A stretch of DNA of 64,000 bases from Struthidea cinerea (lineage: Eukaryota > Chordata > Aves > Passeriformes > Corcoracidae), in contig VZTI01004088.1 in the NCBI GenBank assembly GCA_013397865.1, positions 1,909,478 through 1,973,477 on the forward strand, given 5' to 3'. Position 1 is the stretch's first letter. Every line of letters begins with the position of its first letter. Position numbers and translations under genes: made by a program. Of this stretch, positions 25,681 through 39,101 are shown piece after piece. The notes under the pieces are model-generated. The model was given only the letters and a program-made list of their open reading frames with translations, did not search any database and was not told where the DNA came from.

Positions 25681-28600
25681 GCCTTCTGGGAGTCCCATAG
25701 TAACAAATACTGTCATCTAACAAGATACAGATACACGCATTATGTATCTATATACATCTACACATACCGAGTTTTGTGTACATGTGTTTCTGCTATTTCT
25801 CCCCCCTATTACTCGGGGATCATTATAACTGCTCAAACCTGTAACAAGCAAAATCTTTCTGGAAACCCCATCTGATTTGCTGTAAGGAAAACTGCCCCCA
25901 CATTCACGCATTTGGAGTCCCCACGGCTCAGCAGCAAGAGCATCAGGAGTCTTACCCACACCACACAGCAACAAGGTGGCTTCTTAAACACACAACACTG
26001 AAAAGTCTGCTGAAGTGATGAAAGAAAAACTGTGATACATCATATACTTGATAAAATTTAAGGTTAGTCTTTCAGGGCCAGGTCAGTTATCCAACTTATT
26101 TTGAGTCTGAGAATTTACACCAAAAAATAGTTGCTGTAACACTTGTTTAAAAAAATCAATGCACAAGCATTTTGAACAAATATGAAAAATCCTAACACAA
26201 GGTGCTGTGGTACATCAAGATTTTACATCTGCAATCACCAAATTCTTGTTTGTGATGAATTCACCCTCCAGACACTTACAAACCCCAGAACACCTTCCAC
26301 ATTCTGTTTCACAGATACGGAAGAGAAAGCCATTAAAAATTAATGCTGAAAAGCCATGAAGCCACACTGAGTCCACAATTCAAAAAGCAGTTAATATCAC
26401 AGGATAACAAAGATCTCCTTACTGCACAGCAGGGGAAATATTTCACAAAAAGAAAGTTATGACCAAATATAGATAAAAGGAAAAAGTCCCTTCCAACAGC
26501 TGCCACAATTTGGCCTATACACAGGACAGGAAATAGCCAATATCCCTGTGTGGTAGCTGCTACGAAAAATTTACTTATCAATGGCAATCCAGGCTATGCA
26601 TTCACACATATATGCATAATTGCACATGCAAACACTCTCAAGAATTTTCAGTCTTGCCAGTTCTTAACGGTGCTCCTTTAAGTATCAGAAAGGACTGATT
26701 AACCCTGCTTAATACAATCTGTGTAATCTACTGCGAATCTTGCAGATAACTCGTAACTGTTAACATTAATTAACTCAGCAGAGCTTTACCCTTCTTGCTC
26801 CCCCACCAGCCTCATACCACAGAGCTCAGTTTAAGTGTTCTTTCATGACAACCCTAGCAGACGGCTTCCACAGAGGTAAGCAGCAATGGCAAGCTTCTGA
26901 TGCAGAAACCTCGGTTAAGTAATTGCTATGTTTTAAGAGAAGACTTTTCTCCACATTTTATACTTCTCTTCATCAGTACTGACCAGTAGTCACAGCACAC
27001 TCAATGCATACAATATCCTGGAAATACCCATGATAAGAGAAAAAACGTGAAGGATACTGTTGCATCCTAGAAAATCCTTTCTTTATGCTATCTGTGAGAG
27101 AAACAGACAGAAGCTGTGTAACTATGTCATTATTAACATTTAGGATAGATTAGCTTCTAACAGTACTATGGCAGTTTTAAGGCTTCAGACAACTACATTT
27201 TTTTATGTCAACAAAATACAGTTTCTTTCTAAGCTGTGATGTTTAGTGCTTTCCTGAAAGCGGATGTCATCTATCATTTGCTCAGACAAAAACCTCATTT
27301 ACAGCTGAAGGAAAAAGCAACTTTCAAGACCTTGTATTTACTGAGGAAAATCTTAAAAAATGGTCACAAAAGATTAAAAGTCAGCGAGAGCCCCCAAACA
27401 CAAGGAGCTGCCTTGGCTATAGGCAGAAAAAGCAGAACTATGCATAGTGCCAACCCCCTTTTTTATTACTGATGCCATTTTTCCAACCATACTAAATTTT
27501 CAGTGTCCTTGAAGGGCACACGAAGGTAGAAGGCATGTATGGTTCTCAGCAATTTCCGAGCTGCCTCACACGTAGCTAGTATCTCTTACCTCCATCAGCA
27601 GAGATCAGGTTTATTATTTAAGCAACATAATGGAGGGAAACCCAATATGAAGTATCAAGTGACTCTGAGCTCCCTATCAACCAGATCACAAAACAACAGC
27701 CACGCAACCATGACGAGCTGGAAGCAGCAGAGGGGAGGGTAAATCCCTGGAAAAATTGCTCCAGGCAAGAGGAATTCAAGCCTCAGGCTGCAGAGAACAG
27801 CAACACTTCCCATCCAGCACATCTGGGCTGCGTTGCCCTGTAGAAATAAAGACTATTAGTATTTCAGAAGATACAGGTTATACAAAAGTGTGTATACTGT
27901 TGTTGCATCTACTGAGCACCAGATCTAAGCCTAGCAGCACTCAAAGCATGCTGAACCTCCTTGGTGGTCTGGAAGAAGTCTGATTCTTAGAAGCAGCTCC
28001 CATGAAATTTTAAGGGACACTACAATCAAGAGCAATGTAGCACAAGCAATATTTTATTGGCAGAGACAGTGTTTATACCCTTCACCTCCGTAAAGCACAA
28101 AACCTTGGCAAGGAGTTCCACTGTAAAACATGAAAAGGAGCCACGTGAGCTCCACTGCAAACTTGGGAATGACAATGACATTAAACGCTGGAGTAAGGAC
28201 TATCTTACTCTGATTTAGTAGCAGCTTTTCACACAACTTATTAAAATGGCTCTGCATCATTGTTTAAACATACTTTGGTGGAGGCATCAAATTACTCTGA
28301 CAAACCTGTTTGTCTCAGAGTATCATGAATTAGTTCAGTGATGAATGGCTGATCAGAAACTGGAGCTCTATGGGAACTGGCTCAGTCGCTCGCCAGAAGA
28401 ATGTTACAGTAAAACAAATTGTGCTCTTCAAACCTATAGTAATAGCCTGCATTTTGAAGCTGGGCATCCAAACTAATGGTCTTTCTTCATAGTGCTCAGA
28501 AAACATGCAGCTCCCACAAATTATAAAGGAAGAAATAGATGCTTACTACCTGGAGGAAGTAATCAGAGAAAATCCAGCAGTTGTAACACAGTACCTCAGC

Positions 28601-29999
28601 ACAAGTCTAGGTACTCTGGCACCTCAGTAGCAGTACCCAAATCCACTGTTCCTCTAAATCTCAGCATAAGGCAAAGTCTGTCTTTCCACAACATTAAGAT
28701 ACACGGTAAATACAGGGTGCTAAAATCAGGCATTTTACTTTGAACCTCCAAACGAAGCAATTTCTTTTGACAGTGAAAATATGCAGAAGATCTGCTAAGT
28801 CAAACATTAACACACAGTAGTAAAGACCAGAATTTCCTCCTAACTAAATTTGTAGCCACTGATGCTACTTTCTAAGCAGCAATACAAAAACAGGCACAAC
28901 TGAAACTGAAAATAGAAAGATTATTTGCTGCATTTCAGACTCGTAGATACATGATTCCTTGTGAATTTTGACTAGAAGTCATTCTCACGAGGTAGAGGCA
29001 ACAGCCCCTTTGAAATTGGCTCAGCACAATGCAGGCAGGAACTAAGCAAACCTCTTCAAACAGCTCTGCCAACACCATTCAGCTCCAAGCTGCAAAACTC
29101 CTGCTGTTTCAAACTCGGGGCCTCCTGTGAGCAGACTGCTGATTACACCAGGTTGTATGGCAGGTTTTTGATATGTGCACAGGCCAGAAGAATAAGAATG
29201 AAACTTGCCCACTAGTCATGTTAAATACAAGATTTCACACCAGACTGAAGGAAAAGGACACTTTGCCATCTATTCATTCCCTTGCCCTGCATTAAAGGGA
29301 AAATTCACTGTAGTACACTGTACACACACTGTTCAGAGCGTACAACTCATGCAAGCATTACCGGACACACTGCTATCACAAAAGATAAGTGGGAAACAGC
29401 ACCATGCCAACGTCTTATCTCCAAACAGGGGAGATATGCACAGTCAATAAAGCCAGAGTGCTGAAATGCAGGGCTGCAGCACATTTAATGGGGTTCTTTA
29501 TCCCCAGTTATGCTTGTACATTACAGAAGATTTGGAGTAGACAAGGAAAACTAAGTATAACAACTCCACAGGCATCTTTCATACTCATTTTTATAAAACC
29601 AATCCAGAGGAATCAAACTTTTACAAGTTTCTGCGAAATGTTGCCAATGGAGACCCTTGGGTATCGCTCCAGGCAAGGAAAGAGCAAAGGAAAGAGAGAG
29701 GTAGGTAGAGGACACAGGACCTGCAGAGAGCTCTCCCCTGTTCCCATAATACTTGGTTTTTATTTATGAATTTGAGCAAAGAGGCCTTTTCTGCCTAATC
29801 AAGTGCAACCCCCTTGATGCCTTGTAGCACCACAGCTGTGAATCTCCTAATTGCATCTTTGGTATGCAGAAGGTAAGAAATGCTCATGAAAAGATGACAC
29901 GAAAGGCTTTGCTGGTCGGTCATAAACATGGACACAAGGGTTTTTCCTCAGGGAATGGCCAGCACAGAAATCAGATGTTCAGAATATATTTCTGGCCAT

Positions 30000-30340
30000 A
30001 TGGTTCAAAGTGATGAATAATGTGCTTTGGAAAAGAAGGATGACAAAAATAATACAGCTCTGCAGTAAAGCGCCAAATTAAACAAATAACAGGTGGTGAC
30101 TAAAAATGCATTTTTAATGAGCACCTCTTTATGAATGCACACAACACAAAGTAGTTTCCACTATTTTGTAACACACCACTCCTCCTTATGGATTAAAAAT
30201 ATCTCAGTTATACAGAGCCAGATGTGTACATTCTTGCTCTTTGGACCGCTCATAGAATTTATTTTTGTAAAATTTGGCAGCCAAGCAACATGAACTTGAA
30301 ATTCTGAACTCTTAATACTCACAGATTCTTTAATTAACAC
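30000..30340. promoter_or_regulatory. Possible conserved noncoding element in intron 3 (speculative)
   Basis: AT-rich sequence with no recognised repeat. It contains a CAGGTG E-box (about 30.09 kb), an aaaatgcatttttaatgag segment with octamer- and homeodomain-like cores (about 30.10 kb), and several more TAAT/TTAA sites. This is appearance only, with no direct evidence. Confidence 0.18.
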
Positions 30341-33300
30341 TAACTTTTTTCACTAGGCAACTTTTTTATTAAATGCTTATGTGTGTTTTAATAAACTTTG
30401 ATGTGTTTCCAGTACATCTGCCTCATCAAGTGTTCTGCTCTTCACATGTATATAATTGAGGAAGACAGCAGTCCAGTGGTTAATACAGAAGACAATGCTT
30501 GAATTCCTGAGTCCAGACAGACATGAAACACAGATCCACAGCAGTTCTTCAAAGTGAATTACTGCGTTCCCAAGCTCTTTCCAAACCAGTCTGCATAAAA
30601 TCCAGTGGTCAAGAATGAGACACTACTCCATACCAGGAGGTACTGCTACACCACAAGGTATTAAAACATCGTACGAACCAGGGTTACTTATCCAACTGAG
30701 AGAAAGCTAGAGAAATTATTAGAGGCCAGTTACTCAAGAATGCAAGACTAGTTTAAATGGCCTATTTCTGCAATGGAGGAAGTCTCAGAAAGAATCCCAG
30801 GCAGTTAATACAGTCACGAAATGGGAGTTTGTGGTGTTAGAGGTACAGTGTAATGAAGTACATTCAGCTAAACCTGTATCCTGCTTTGTCTCAGCAGAAG
30901 AGCAATATTATCCCAAGGACTGATGCAGCAGTTTAAGCAGTTACTCAAGTCTGAATCTTCTTGCATGAAGGAAGGTCAGTGTTACAGAACATGAAAATAA
31001 ATGTGTTCCTCCTCTCAAGTGCAGCTGTCTTGTTAATCTCAAAGATGACATATTCTTCATGTATCAGTCACCACTTTAAAGCCCTGATTCATACAGAGAG
31101 ACTTAGGAGCACACGGCAGGTTACTATTTCAGCAGGTTGATTATTTCTGCAATGCGTAATACTCCTTGTAATTCTTAATTGCTTTACTCCTCAAGGGCAT
31201 ACAGCATATATCTTGGGAACTGGAACAGACTTGCTCTGAATATCAAAGAAAAATTAATGACTTGTCACTAAAAAGGTGAGAGGTAGTAGTTAAACTCTAC
31301 CCTCTTCTAGCTGGTTCCTCGGAAGGACAATAATTTTTAAAAAATATTATTTTTCCCTTTTAATAATTGTTTTGATGATACACTAAAAAAATAAACAAAA
31401 AAGGCTTGTCCCCACTCTGCAAACAGAAATTATTTTAGGCTGCTGTGTATTTAATATTGTATTACATTACTCAGTATGGTTGTTCTGTTAAGCACAAAGT
31501 TCAATGGCTTCCCAAGTGCCAGCAACCAGTTCACTCCATTCATAATTTCTCTGATACAGCAGCAGTGTGTGCCAAATACATGGAACTCAAAAGGGCCTGT
31601 ATCACACAGAGAGAATGATGATTAAACAAACTGGGAGTGCTTAAACTGACTAACAGTGCAAAAACCTCTCTCTCCCCCAGTAAGTGCAGTGAGCTGATCT
31701 CAGTTAATATGAAGAGCCAAATTCCTCCTTTTTATGAACACACAGCTTCCCTAAGGCCTTGAGATTTGCATCATAGCTTACAAAAATTTAACAATCCTTT
31801 AAAATCCTTTCCTAATTTAACACTAGCAAAAGGAGACCAGAATACCCTTTTAGGAGACTTCTTGGAACACCAAGCAAAAAGCACTGCACTTCCATCATGA
31901 CACTTGAATGCTTCTTCACATACATACAGAGTAATCAAATGACATGCCTAATGCCAGCCAGCTAGATACCAACAGGACAGATTACTCTGAGATAAATAAA
32001 CCCAGAGGCTTATGAGTGTATGTGGGGAGGAGCTGCCTTGTGGAAGCAGCTGCCCATGGCTGCAGTTCTTAACCATAGTACTTGGGGGAGGAAAGTCTAT
32101 CCAATGGGAGCTTCCTTTTGTATTGCAAGATTGCAAAGCTCCGGTCTCTCCAGGCAGGTGGGTGTCAGCACTCCAAAGGAACACACACAAACTGAGCTCC
32201 CTGTACCTCACCAGGGGTCTCTGCTTCCAGGCACAGCCCCTGCTGTGAACTGCCTGAGCTCTTGTGCCCTACCCACCTGAGCCCACCTGGAAAGGCTTTG
32301 TGCGCATCACAGTCACAACAAGCCCAACAGACAGAAAACCAGTCCTTAGAAGCTGGCACTCATCTGACAGAAGGCTTGTGCTGCAAGGCTTGGGCATTTG
32401 GGAAGCTGCACATTTCAGTTTGTATAGATTCATGCTTTAAGGAAGTCAAAGTCACCATCAACACCAGCAGATCTACCTGGCAATAAACCAAAGATTTCAA
32501 AGTTGTTGGTGCCATAGCTGCCACAAATCCAGCAAATGGGATCATATTTCAGACTCTCCCCTTCTCCCAGGTAAATCTATCAACATCTAGAGTGCAGGTA
32601 TTCTGGGGTCAGGGCTTTCATAGTCTTTTTCTCTGACAGCTGTTCCATTTAATTTATTTCATGTTCTTAACCTATCTCATGCAAGTCACACAGATGTACT
32701 TCAATACCACTTTTTCTCATTTTGTGAAACTACCTCTTTTCTTACAAGCGACCTGAAATCTTTCATTTGGGGCACATTAAAATTTTCATGTGATGGCTCA
32801 GAAGGTAGGAAAGGGGAGGAAGGAGTTTTTTTAAAAAAAACCCTTAGTCCTAGTTGAAAGTGGAGTAAGACAACAATTAAAACAAAATTATCACAGTGCA
32901 TAAAAATAGTTTAAAAATCCATCCTATGCACTCATGTAATTTTTGTTGCTGTAGAACCAAACATATTAAACAAGTGTTACACCAAACACCTCAAAAACAT
33001 ATCTGAACTGACCAGTATGAAATACTAAGCAGTATATTTTTGCAGTTTAATCTTTTTCTTTACACTCAAGCGCCCTTCATTGTAACTCTTCAACTAACTT
33101 GACAGTACAAGAAATCTGCATGGTGAGAAAGGAGTTCCAGGTATGTATCTCCAGACCTGTACACTTGTCCTTTTCGCAATTTTTTGGTACCATGTTAGGC
33201 AGGACCCATTCCTTATCATCCCAGCAAAGAAAAGACAATGGTTGTACACACCCCAACAAAAGAACACTGTGGCAGTCAAACACTGCCCCATCATACAGGC

Positions 33301-33468
33301 CAGACAAAGAGGGTACACAGGGAAACAACTGCAAGGTCACAGCATGTACCTGCAGAGTGCATTTACTCTTTCTTAAGAACAAAAAACCAACCACCCACTC
33401 CAAAAACTACACACACAAATGCAATGAAACCTACAGCTCAGAAAGCTAGTCTTTGAAATAAATTTACA

Positions 33469-33489
33469 GGGGTGGGGTGGGTGGTGGGG
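33469..33489 (+). other. G-quadruplex motif
   Basis: Five G runs within 21 bp (4, 4, 3, 2 and 4 G), separated by single T. Four runs of at least three G have loops of 1, 1 and 4 nt, which meets the usual quadruplex rule. The G-rich strand is the template strand of CCDC88C. A short TG run follows at 33498. Confidence 0.75.
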
Positions 33490-35560
33490 AGAGGAGTTTG
33501 TGTGTGTGTGAGATTTTATTTTTAATACGGCTTTGTTTTGGGGACAAAAACCACAACAACTGAGTATTTCCCAGCCTCTTCTCTGCTTAGGCAGATATAT
33601 CTTCCAGCACCTCTTTACCGGTTACACAAACCTCTCAAACTGCAACACTACATACTGAAAACAATCCAAACAAACACTCCACACAGAACAAAAACAAAAA
33701 ACCCACACACAGAACAGAAAACCCTCACAACTACAATGACTTAAATCTAGTGTTGACCTGATAACCTCCTCTGGCACACTTATCAGACAGCTGCTTTAAA
33801 ATCCCAGATTCACTGATTCAAAAGTATCACACATAGAAAAGCTTATTTAAAACAAATGTGCTGAAGGCCAATCTGCTTGTCACCTCCTTTGCATATTAAA
33901 TATAGCTGGCAGAAGCAGCTGAAGTATTTTACTTGAGTTACTGCTGAAGTTTTAAGCTGGGAATTATATGCTACCTATTACAGAAAAAACAGCTAATCAG
34001 GAACTTGTTTGTGTTTTAGGCAGCATTCAGTGGCATTTAACCAAGTTAAAATAAATCACTCTTCACTTTCTTAACTTACAAAACACTTAAGGGAATTAAG
34101 ATTAATGCAACCTGAAGGGAGAGACTTGCATGAGTATCAGTAAGATCAAAGTGGCTTGTGGGTTTGGGGTTTTTTTGTTGTTGAAGTTGGGTTTTTTTTA
34201 ATGTATTTGATATTTAAGATTATTCCTTTAGAGTAGCGAGAGTTACTGGTAATAACTCTATATCTACTTGGCTATAAGTGTATTTCTATTTGTTTAAACG
34301 CATACTGAAAAGAAGTTTTAAATGAGCTGTCCTTTATAAATGGGTGACAGTAGAAGCCCGACGGCAAAGTCTGTGTGCTAGAAGAGCACAGCAGTTTACT
34401 GTGTTACAAAAACAACTGCTTTTTACTCTCTCATGCCAACTCAGCTCTCTCATCTGAGTGTGTCTCTCTTACAGCAAGTTTGGCAGAGGACTCAAAGCCT
34501 CCAAAACTAGGTGTCCTGCTAAGCTCAAGACTGCGAAAGCAAGCCAGTGTATCTTCTGCAGATACTCAAGCAGCTGCCATAAACACTGCAAAACCTCTAA
34601 GCACTGATAAAGTGTGATACGTACCTTGACACTGGTAAAAGCTGCAGTACACTAGCAATATGTCAAGAAGAACCAAAACACATCATGATCTGGCAGACAG
34701 CTCTGGTCTCACAATATCAAAGGGTATCAAACCAAAACTATTTGAAGACCATGCTATGCAAGATGCTCAGCACCTCTAGTCTGTCAAGTCAGTGTCACTT
34801 AAAATCAGATCCTATGCTATATAAAGGAAAGACAATTGCAAGTTAACTGAAATGCTTTAGGAAACTAAAGGCCAAACTGCAGCTGTGTCTAAGGGAAGAA
34901 AAGTCTTCAAACAACAACAAATTATTTGAAATCTGAATCCCTCAATTGCACAGAATTTGGACCTAGCCATTTATAAGAAGAGCATGGGCTAAGTGAAAAA
35001 GGGGGGATGAAATCACCTCTCTAATCAAGATTTTGGCTCAGGCTACAAAGGAAATGCATACGGGAAGAAATGTGAGACAACTCAACCAAGTTTGAGAATT
35101 AGAGCACTCTGGTTTAGTTTCTTCTGCATGACTGGATGCTAGGAGCTAGATTAAGTGCCAGAGCACTGAAGTGTAAGCAAGGCTTCTAATAATGGCAGCT
35201 TTTGTGGTCTTCTACTACAGAATCATTCCTTCTGCATGTAAAACTGTAAAGATACATCCACATGTTGTCCAGATAAGCATTTGCCACAAACTCTGAAAAC
35301 AAAGAGAAAGCTTTCAATACTGACACTCTTGCATATTCAGGAAAACAGAGTGAGGCTTTTTTTGTTTGGTTGTTGGGGGTTTTCTTTCACTTTTTAAAAT
35401 ACCAACATTGAAGAAGTGACCTTGAGATATTTATTACACCTTAAAGGGGCAACTCCTTATAGCTGAATTGCTGTTTTGCTTTGAAGTAACTACACAGTCT
35501 TGAGAGACTCCAAGCAACTCAAACAGGTTACTAGTCAAATGAGAAGGGTTTTGGCTGTAG

Positions 35561-35693
35561 GGCTTTTTTGGTGACTGCAGTTTTTGTTGGCATTTTTTTT
35601 GTTGCTATTGTTGGTTTTTGGTTGGCTGGTTTTGCTTGGGATTTTTTATATTTTTTGATTTTTTTTATGCTTGGCTGGTTTTGGGTTTTTTTT
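35561..35693. repeat. T/G-rich low-complexity tract with internal repeat
   Basis: About 130 bp of T runs with G, the opposite orientation of the A/C-rich tracts at 12.03 and 16.46 kb. The 13-mer ttggctggttttg occurs twice, about 50 bp apart. A smaller tract of the same type lies at 35.36-35.39 kb and another at 34.16-34.20 kb. Confidence 0.85.
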
Positions 35694-38600
35694 AAGTGAA
35701 ATGTATTTTACTTTTAGAATAACTGCTTCTTGGGACTGATGCAGTTTCTTCAGAAACTTCATCCTGACAAATGAACATTTTAACATACTTGGTAGTTTTG
35801 CCTATAGTATAAATTCACCTCCTTCCAATTTCTACCAGTAAATGCTCATGCCTCCCTTGGGACCCCAGTCATTTAGCTTTACTCCAACACAGCTGCTCCA
35901 AAATGAACCAGGCATTAAACTCAGTGCCAACCTCCCCTCCTATAAAACACACTGCACACCTAGCAGGTCTTTCTGTGATACAAATTTGACGCTCCGCTTC
36001 CTTGCAAAAACCTTTCCAGTGGATATATTACAGATAGGAGCACCATTTAAAAAAAGAAGAAAAAACCCAAGACACACAACAACTCTAAGGTTCCACATGG
36101 AACTTATCTTCTTTTGCTTCTTAAACACACAGCAAACAACTTAGATGTCTTTGAAGTCAGTTCTTTAATGTAAGGTAAATAAAGGTGACTTTTTTAGAAA
36201 AAGAGCATCACCTACTGTAGTTTAAAAATATTAATTACCCACTAAATAAATATCTTCCTGTCCTGTGAAAACGATTAAATGGCATTCATACAGTATTTTT
36301 CCTTTGTGCAAAGACAAGTCTTTCTCATCAGCCCCCAAAGGAGCAGATGTCTATCACTATAATCTTGATCACCTAATACACACAACTGATGTCATTCTAA
36401 GTCTAAAAAACAAATTAAATAAACATTTAGAGACTTTTAATAATGATAATTATGAAAGAGAACAGACAGCAGCAGCTCCACAGGGGCCATGTCTGTCTGC
36501 TGAGCAGATTTTTATTTAGGCACTTTTATGGGCCATATGAGGACCCAGCAGAATTTAAACACTTAACTCTCCTTCAACTCCCTCTCTTAATCTCGCACAC
36601 AGCTTATATTCAAACAGCCCATCTAAACAGCTATTTCAAAAAGTCATTCTGCTTACTCAAAGTACAATGTGCACACACTTTAATTTGCTGCTTTATTTGT
36701 TCCTTAGAGCTTGCTGATTTTATAAATCCTTCTCTTCAAAAACGAACGTGTGCAAATGGGAGACACATGCATGCAGAAATGATAGCATTTCAATTTCTGT
36801 GCACTCATGAGCAGGTGCCTTCCTTAATTTGCATTGGTGTAAAGTCCATACACCATGTAAAGTAGGAAATATACCCTTTCCTGTGAGTTGGCTTCAGCAA
36901 AGAAATCAGCACACTAAAACTCCCTCCCGTCCCCACGTCCGTGACTTTCTCAGGTCCAGCAACCTGCTCAGCAGGGTAAATCCCACCATTCTTAACCAGG
37001 GTAGGTGTCTCCACAACCCTCACACCCATTTCTGGGCCCAAGAGCACTCACATTTGCCAAAAGTACAAGGAGGTCAACATAAACTCAAGCACACCTTTAC
37101 AACACAAACCACAAAAGTTTTCAGAAGTAAATAAAACTCTGCATTAGATCCAAGATCTCCCACACATTTCTGAAACCTGATACTCCTTCAAAAGGACAGT
37201 GAAACACTGCTTTAAAAGACATCTCAAATACCTGTCTCAGATGGAAATACACTGCGGAAGAACTGCTTACAGGTCTAACAAGCCATTAAAAAGGTGAAAG
37301 TTCATTACAGAGCTTTGTATCACAAGCTGAACTAGGAATGCTGTTGAGTGGAAAGCCAAGGCCAGCTGAGTTACAGGCACAAAGAGACACCTTTGCTTGC
37401 TCCACACCACAGGACCTCATATCACTGCCTGGAACTGCCAGGAACAAGCCTGGACACCAAACCTTAATCCAGAGTCAGAGCTGTGTGAAAGCAAGACTGT
37501 GGACTGAACCCTGTGTGTCACAATACAGAATGTGACAGTAACCTCAGTGAAAGTGACACTGGATTAAATAACACTTTCACAGGCAGAACATGCCTTTAAA
37601 ATAAGAATATCAATCCCTTTACTACCTGCCATTAAAAAGCAGAAGTTACTTGCTTTGGGAACTGGTATGCAATTAGGGGACTGTTTGGCAATCATACTTT
37701 ATACATTTGTGGACTTCATCTTCTCTCTTTAAAGACTTTTGAATGAAAAGTACTAAATGACATGGAACTCATTACAGAAACACAGCCAACAAAACAATCT
37801 TTAGCTTTCATTTTGTATTATCTTTTAGCAAAAAATAAACCTCAACTCTATTTTCAGCTATAAGTGGCATGCAGGCTGTTTTCTGACTTACCCAAAATTG
37901 GTAGGTTCTACAAAACTTAATTCCCTCCTTTGCAAAATTTCAGCTGACAAAAATAGGACATTTGGCCAAAATTGAGGCAGCAGGCCTGAACATGGCTGTC
38001 TGAACAGCAACTTACATCTCAAACTTAATAACCAAAAATACATATGTAGTAGAGGACTGAAATACTCTGTGGCTTTAGCATTGGTAATCACAGCAACAGT
38101 CAAGGAGATTAACACTAGGCCTTGGCTTTCATTAAGGAAGGTCTCACACACTCTCACATTAGTCTTTTTAAAGCCATATAAATGTGGATGCGTTCTGCAG
38201 TTCAGACATCCCAAGAACTGCTCTCAATTAACGTCACAGGTTAAGTAAATGTTTCTGTTTACAGAATTCTGTTTTACAGCTATTCCATACTGTAAAATTT
38301 TACAGGTCACCTCCATTTGCCTCTCTATTTTAGACCACTGCCCCTCTCTTTCCTTGGTTCAGTTTCTTCATTTGTCTGCACAATATATTCACACCCCTCA
38401 AGCCTATTAAGCAAAACAAAGACAAGACTGCAGACATATGTCAGGCTACTCTGCCCTTTCCCATATTCTAGCTCCAGGAAAAAAGTAGTTTAAAAGTCAA
38501 CCCATTCTCTTCCATCTGTTTGAGGTCACTATTTCATTTTGCATTAAAATGCACGTAGAGCCTCAAGGGAAGAAAACATGTCTCTAAAATGAGTCCTCCC

Positions 38601-38955
38601 TTAAACTTCCAGATAGAATTCAATCTATCAGCCAAAATGCATCCTAGAATCACAGCCAGTAATCTCAATCAGGTGTCTAACATCATGCTACTAAGTAACC
38701 TGGAATGGGTACCTCTCACCAACCTGGGAACACTTTTAAAACTGACCTCTGCAGAAACTTATTTCAACTCTGAAGCAGAAATGTTTGTTTAGTTCTTCTG
38801 GAAATGATCAAGCCAATTTTCAGTAACAAAGCATCAGACAGTCTGGCTGCTAGTGATGAGTCACCTGTCTGTCTCTTTCCCACTGAAATACCTGATAAGA
38901 GGACCTATAAAAAATGATCATGATTTTTGTTATTCTTATGTTTGTTCCACTGCAG

Positions 38956-39039
38956 CACAGCAGTACCCATTTTCAGCTGAAGAACTAGATCAAAGACTAA
39001 CATCACTGGTTCAGCATTTCCTGGAATGGCTGCACCAAG
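38956..39039 (+). other. Exon-like open segment, plus strand (unconfirmed)
   Basis: A pyrimidine-rich tract and CACTGCAG| precede 84 bp that are open in one frame and end CCAAG|GTCAGT, a good donor. Both ends are phase 1, so the segment is symmetric. It would encode an amphipathic, Leu/Trp-containing helix (QYPFSAEELDQRLTSLVQHF then LEWLHQ). I do not recognise it. It is antisense to CCDC88C inside intron 3. Chance is a real alternative, because segments like this occur at low frequency in any 30 kb. Confidence 0.2.
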
Positions 39040-39077
39040 GTCAGTCACTCCCTTGCCCTGCACCCACCACTACAGTA

Positions 39078-39101
39078 AGTGAATTGTCTTCACAATTCAC
39101 T
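39078..39101. repeat. Short perfect inverted repeat, 10-bp arms
   Basis: AGTGAATTGT at 39078-39087, a 4-nt loop (cttc), then its reverse complement at 39092-39101. It lies 38 bp beyond the donor-like end of the exon-like segment at 38956-39039. Confidence 0.85.

Noticed and set aside
25178..25875. Two back-to-back plus-strand open frames
   Set aside because: No domain, no splice support and a composition effect of the GC-rich patch. Kept only as a possible regulatory patch.
36443..36865. 140-codon plus-strand open frame
   Set aside because: Low-complexity-free but with no recognisable motif, no initiation context and no neighbouring exon. Frames of this size are expected by chance in 64 kb.
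38956..39039. Assignment to the glucagon/exendin peptide family
   Set aside because: The shared FxxWL-like ending is too short. The N-terminal signature, processing sites and signal peptide are missing.
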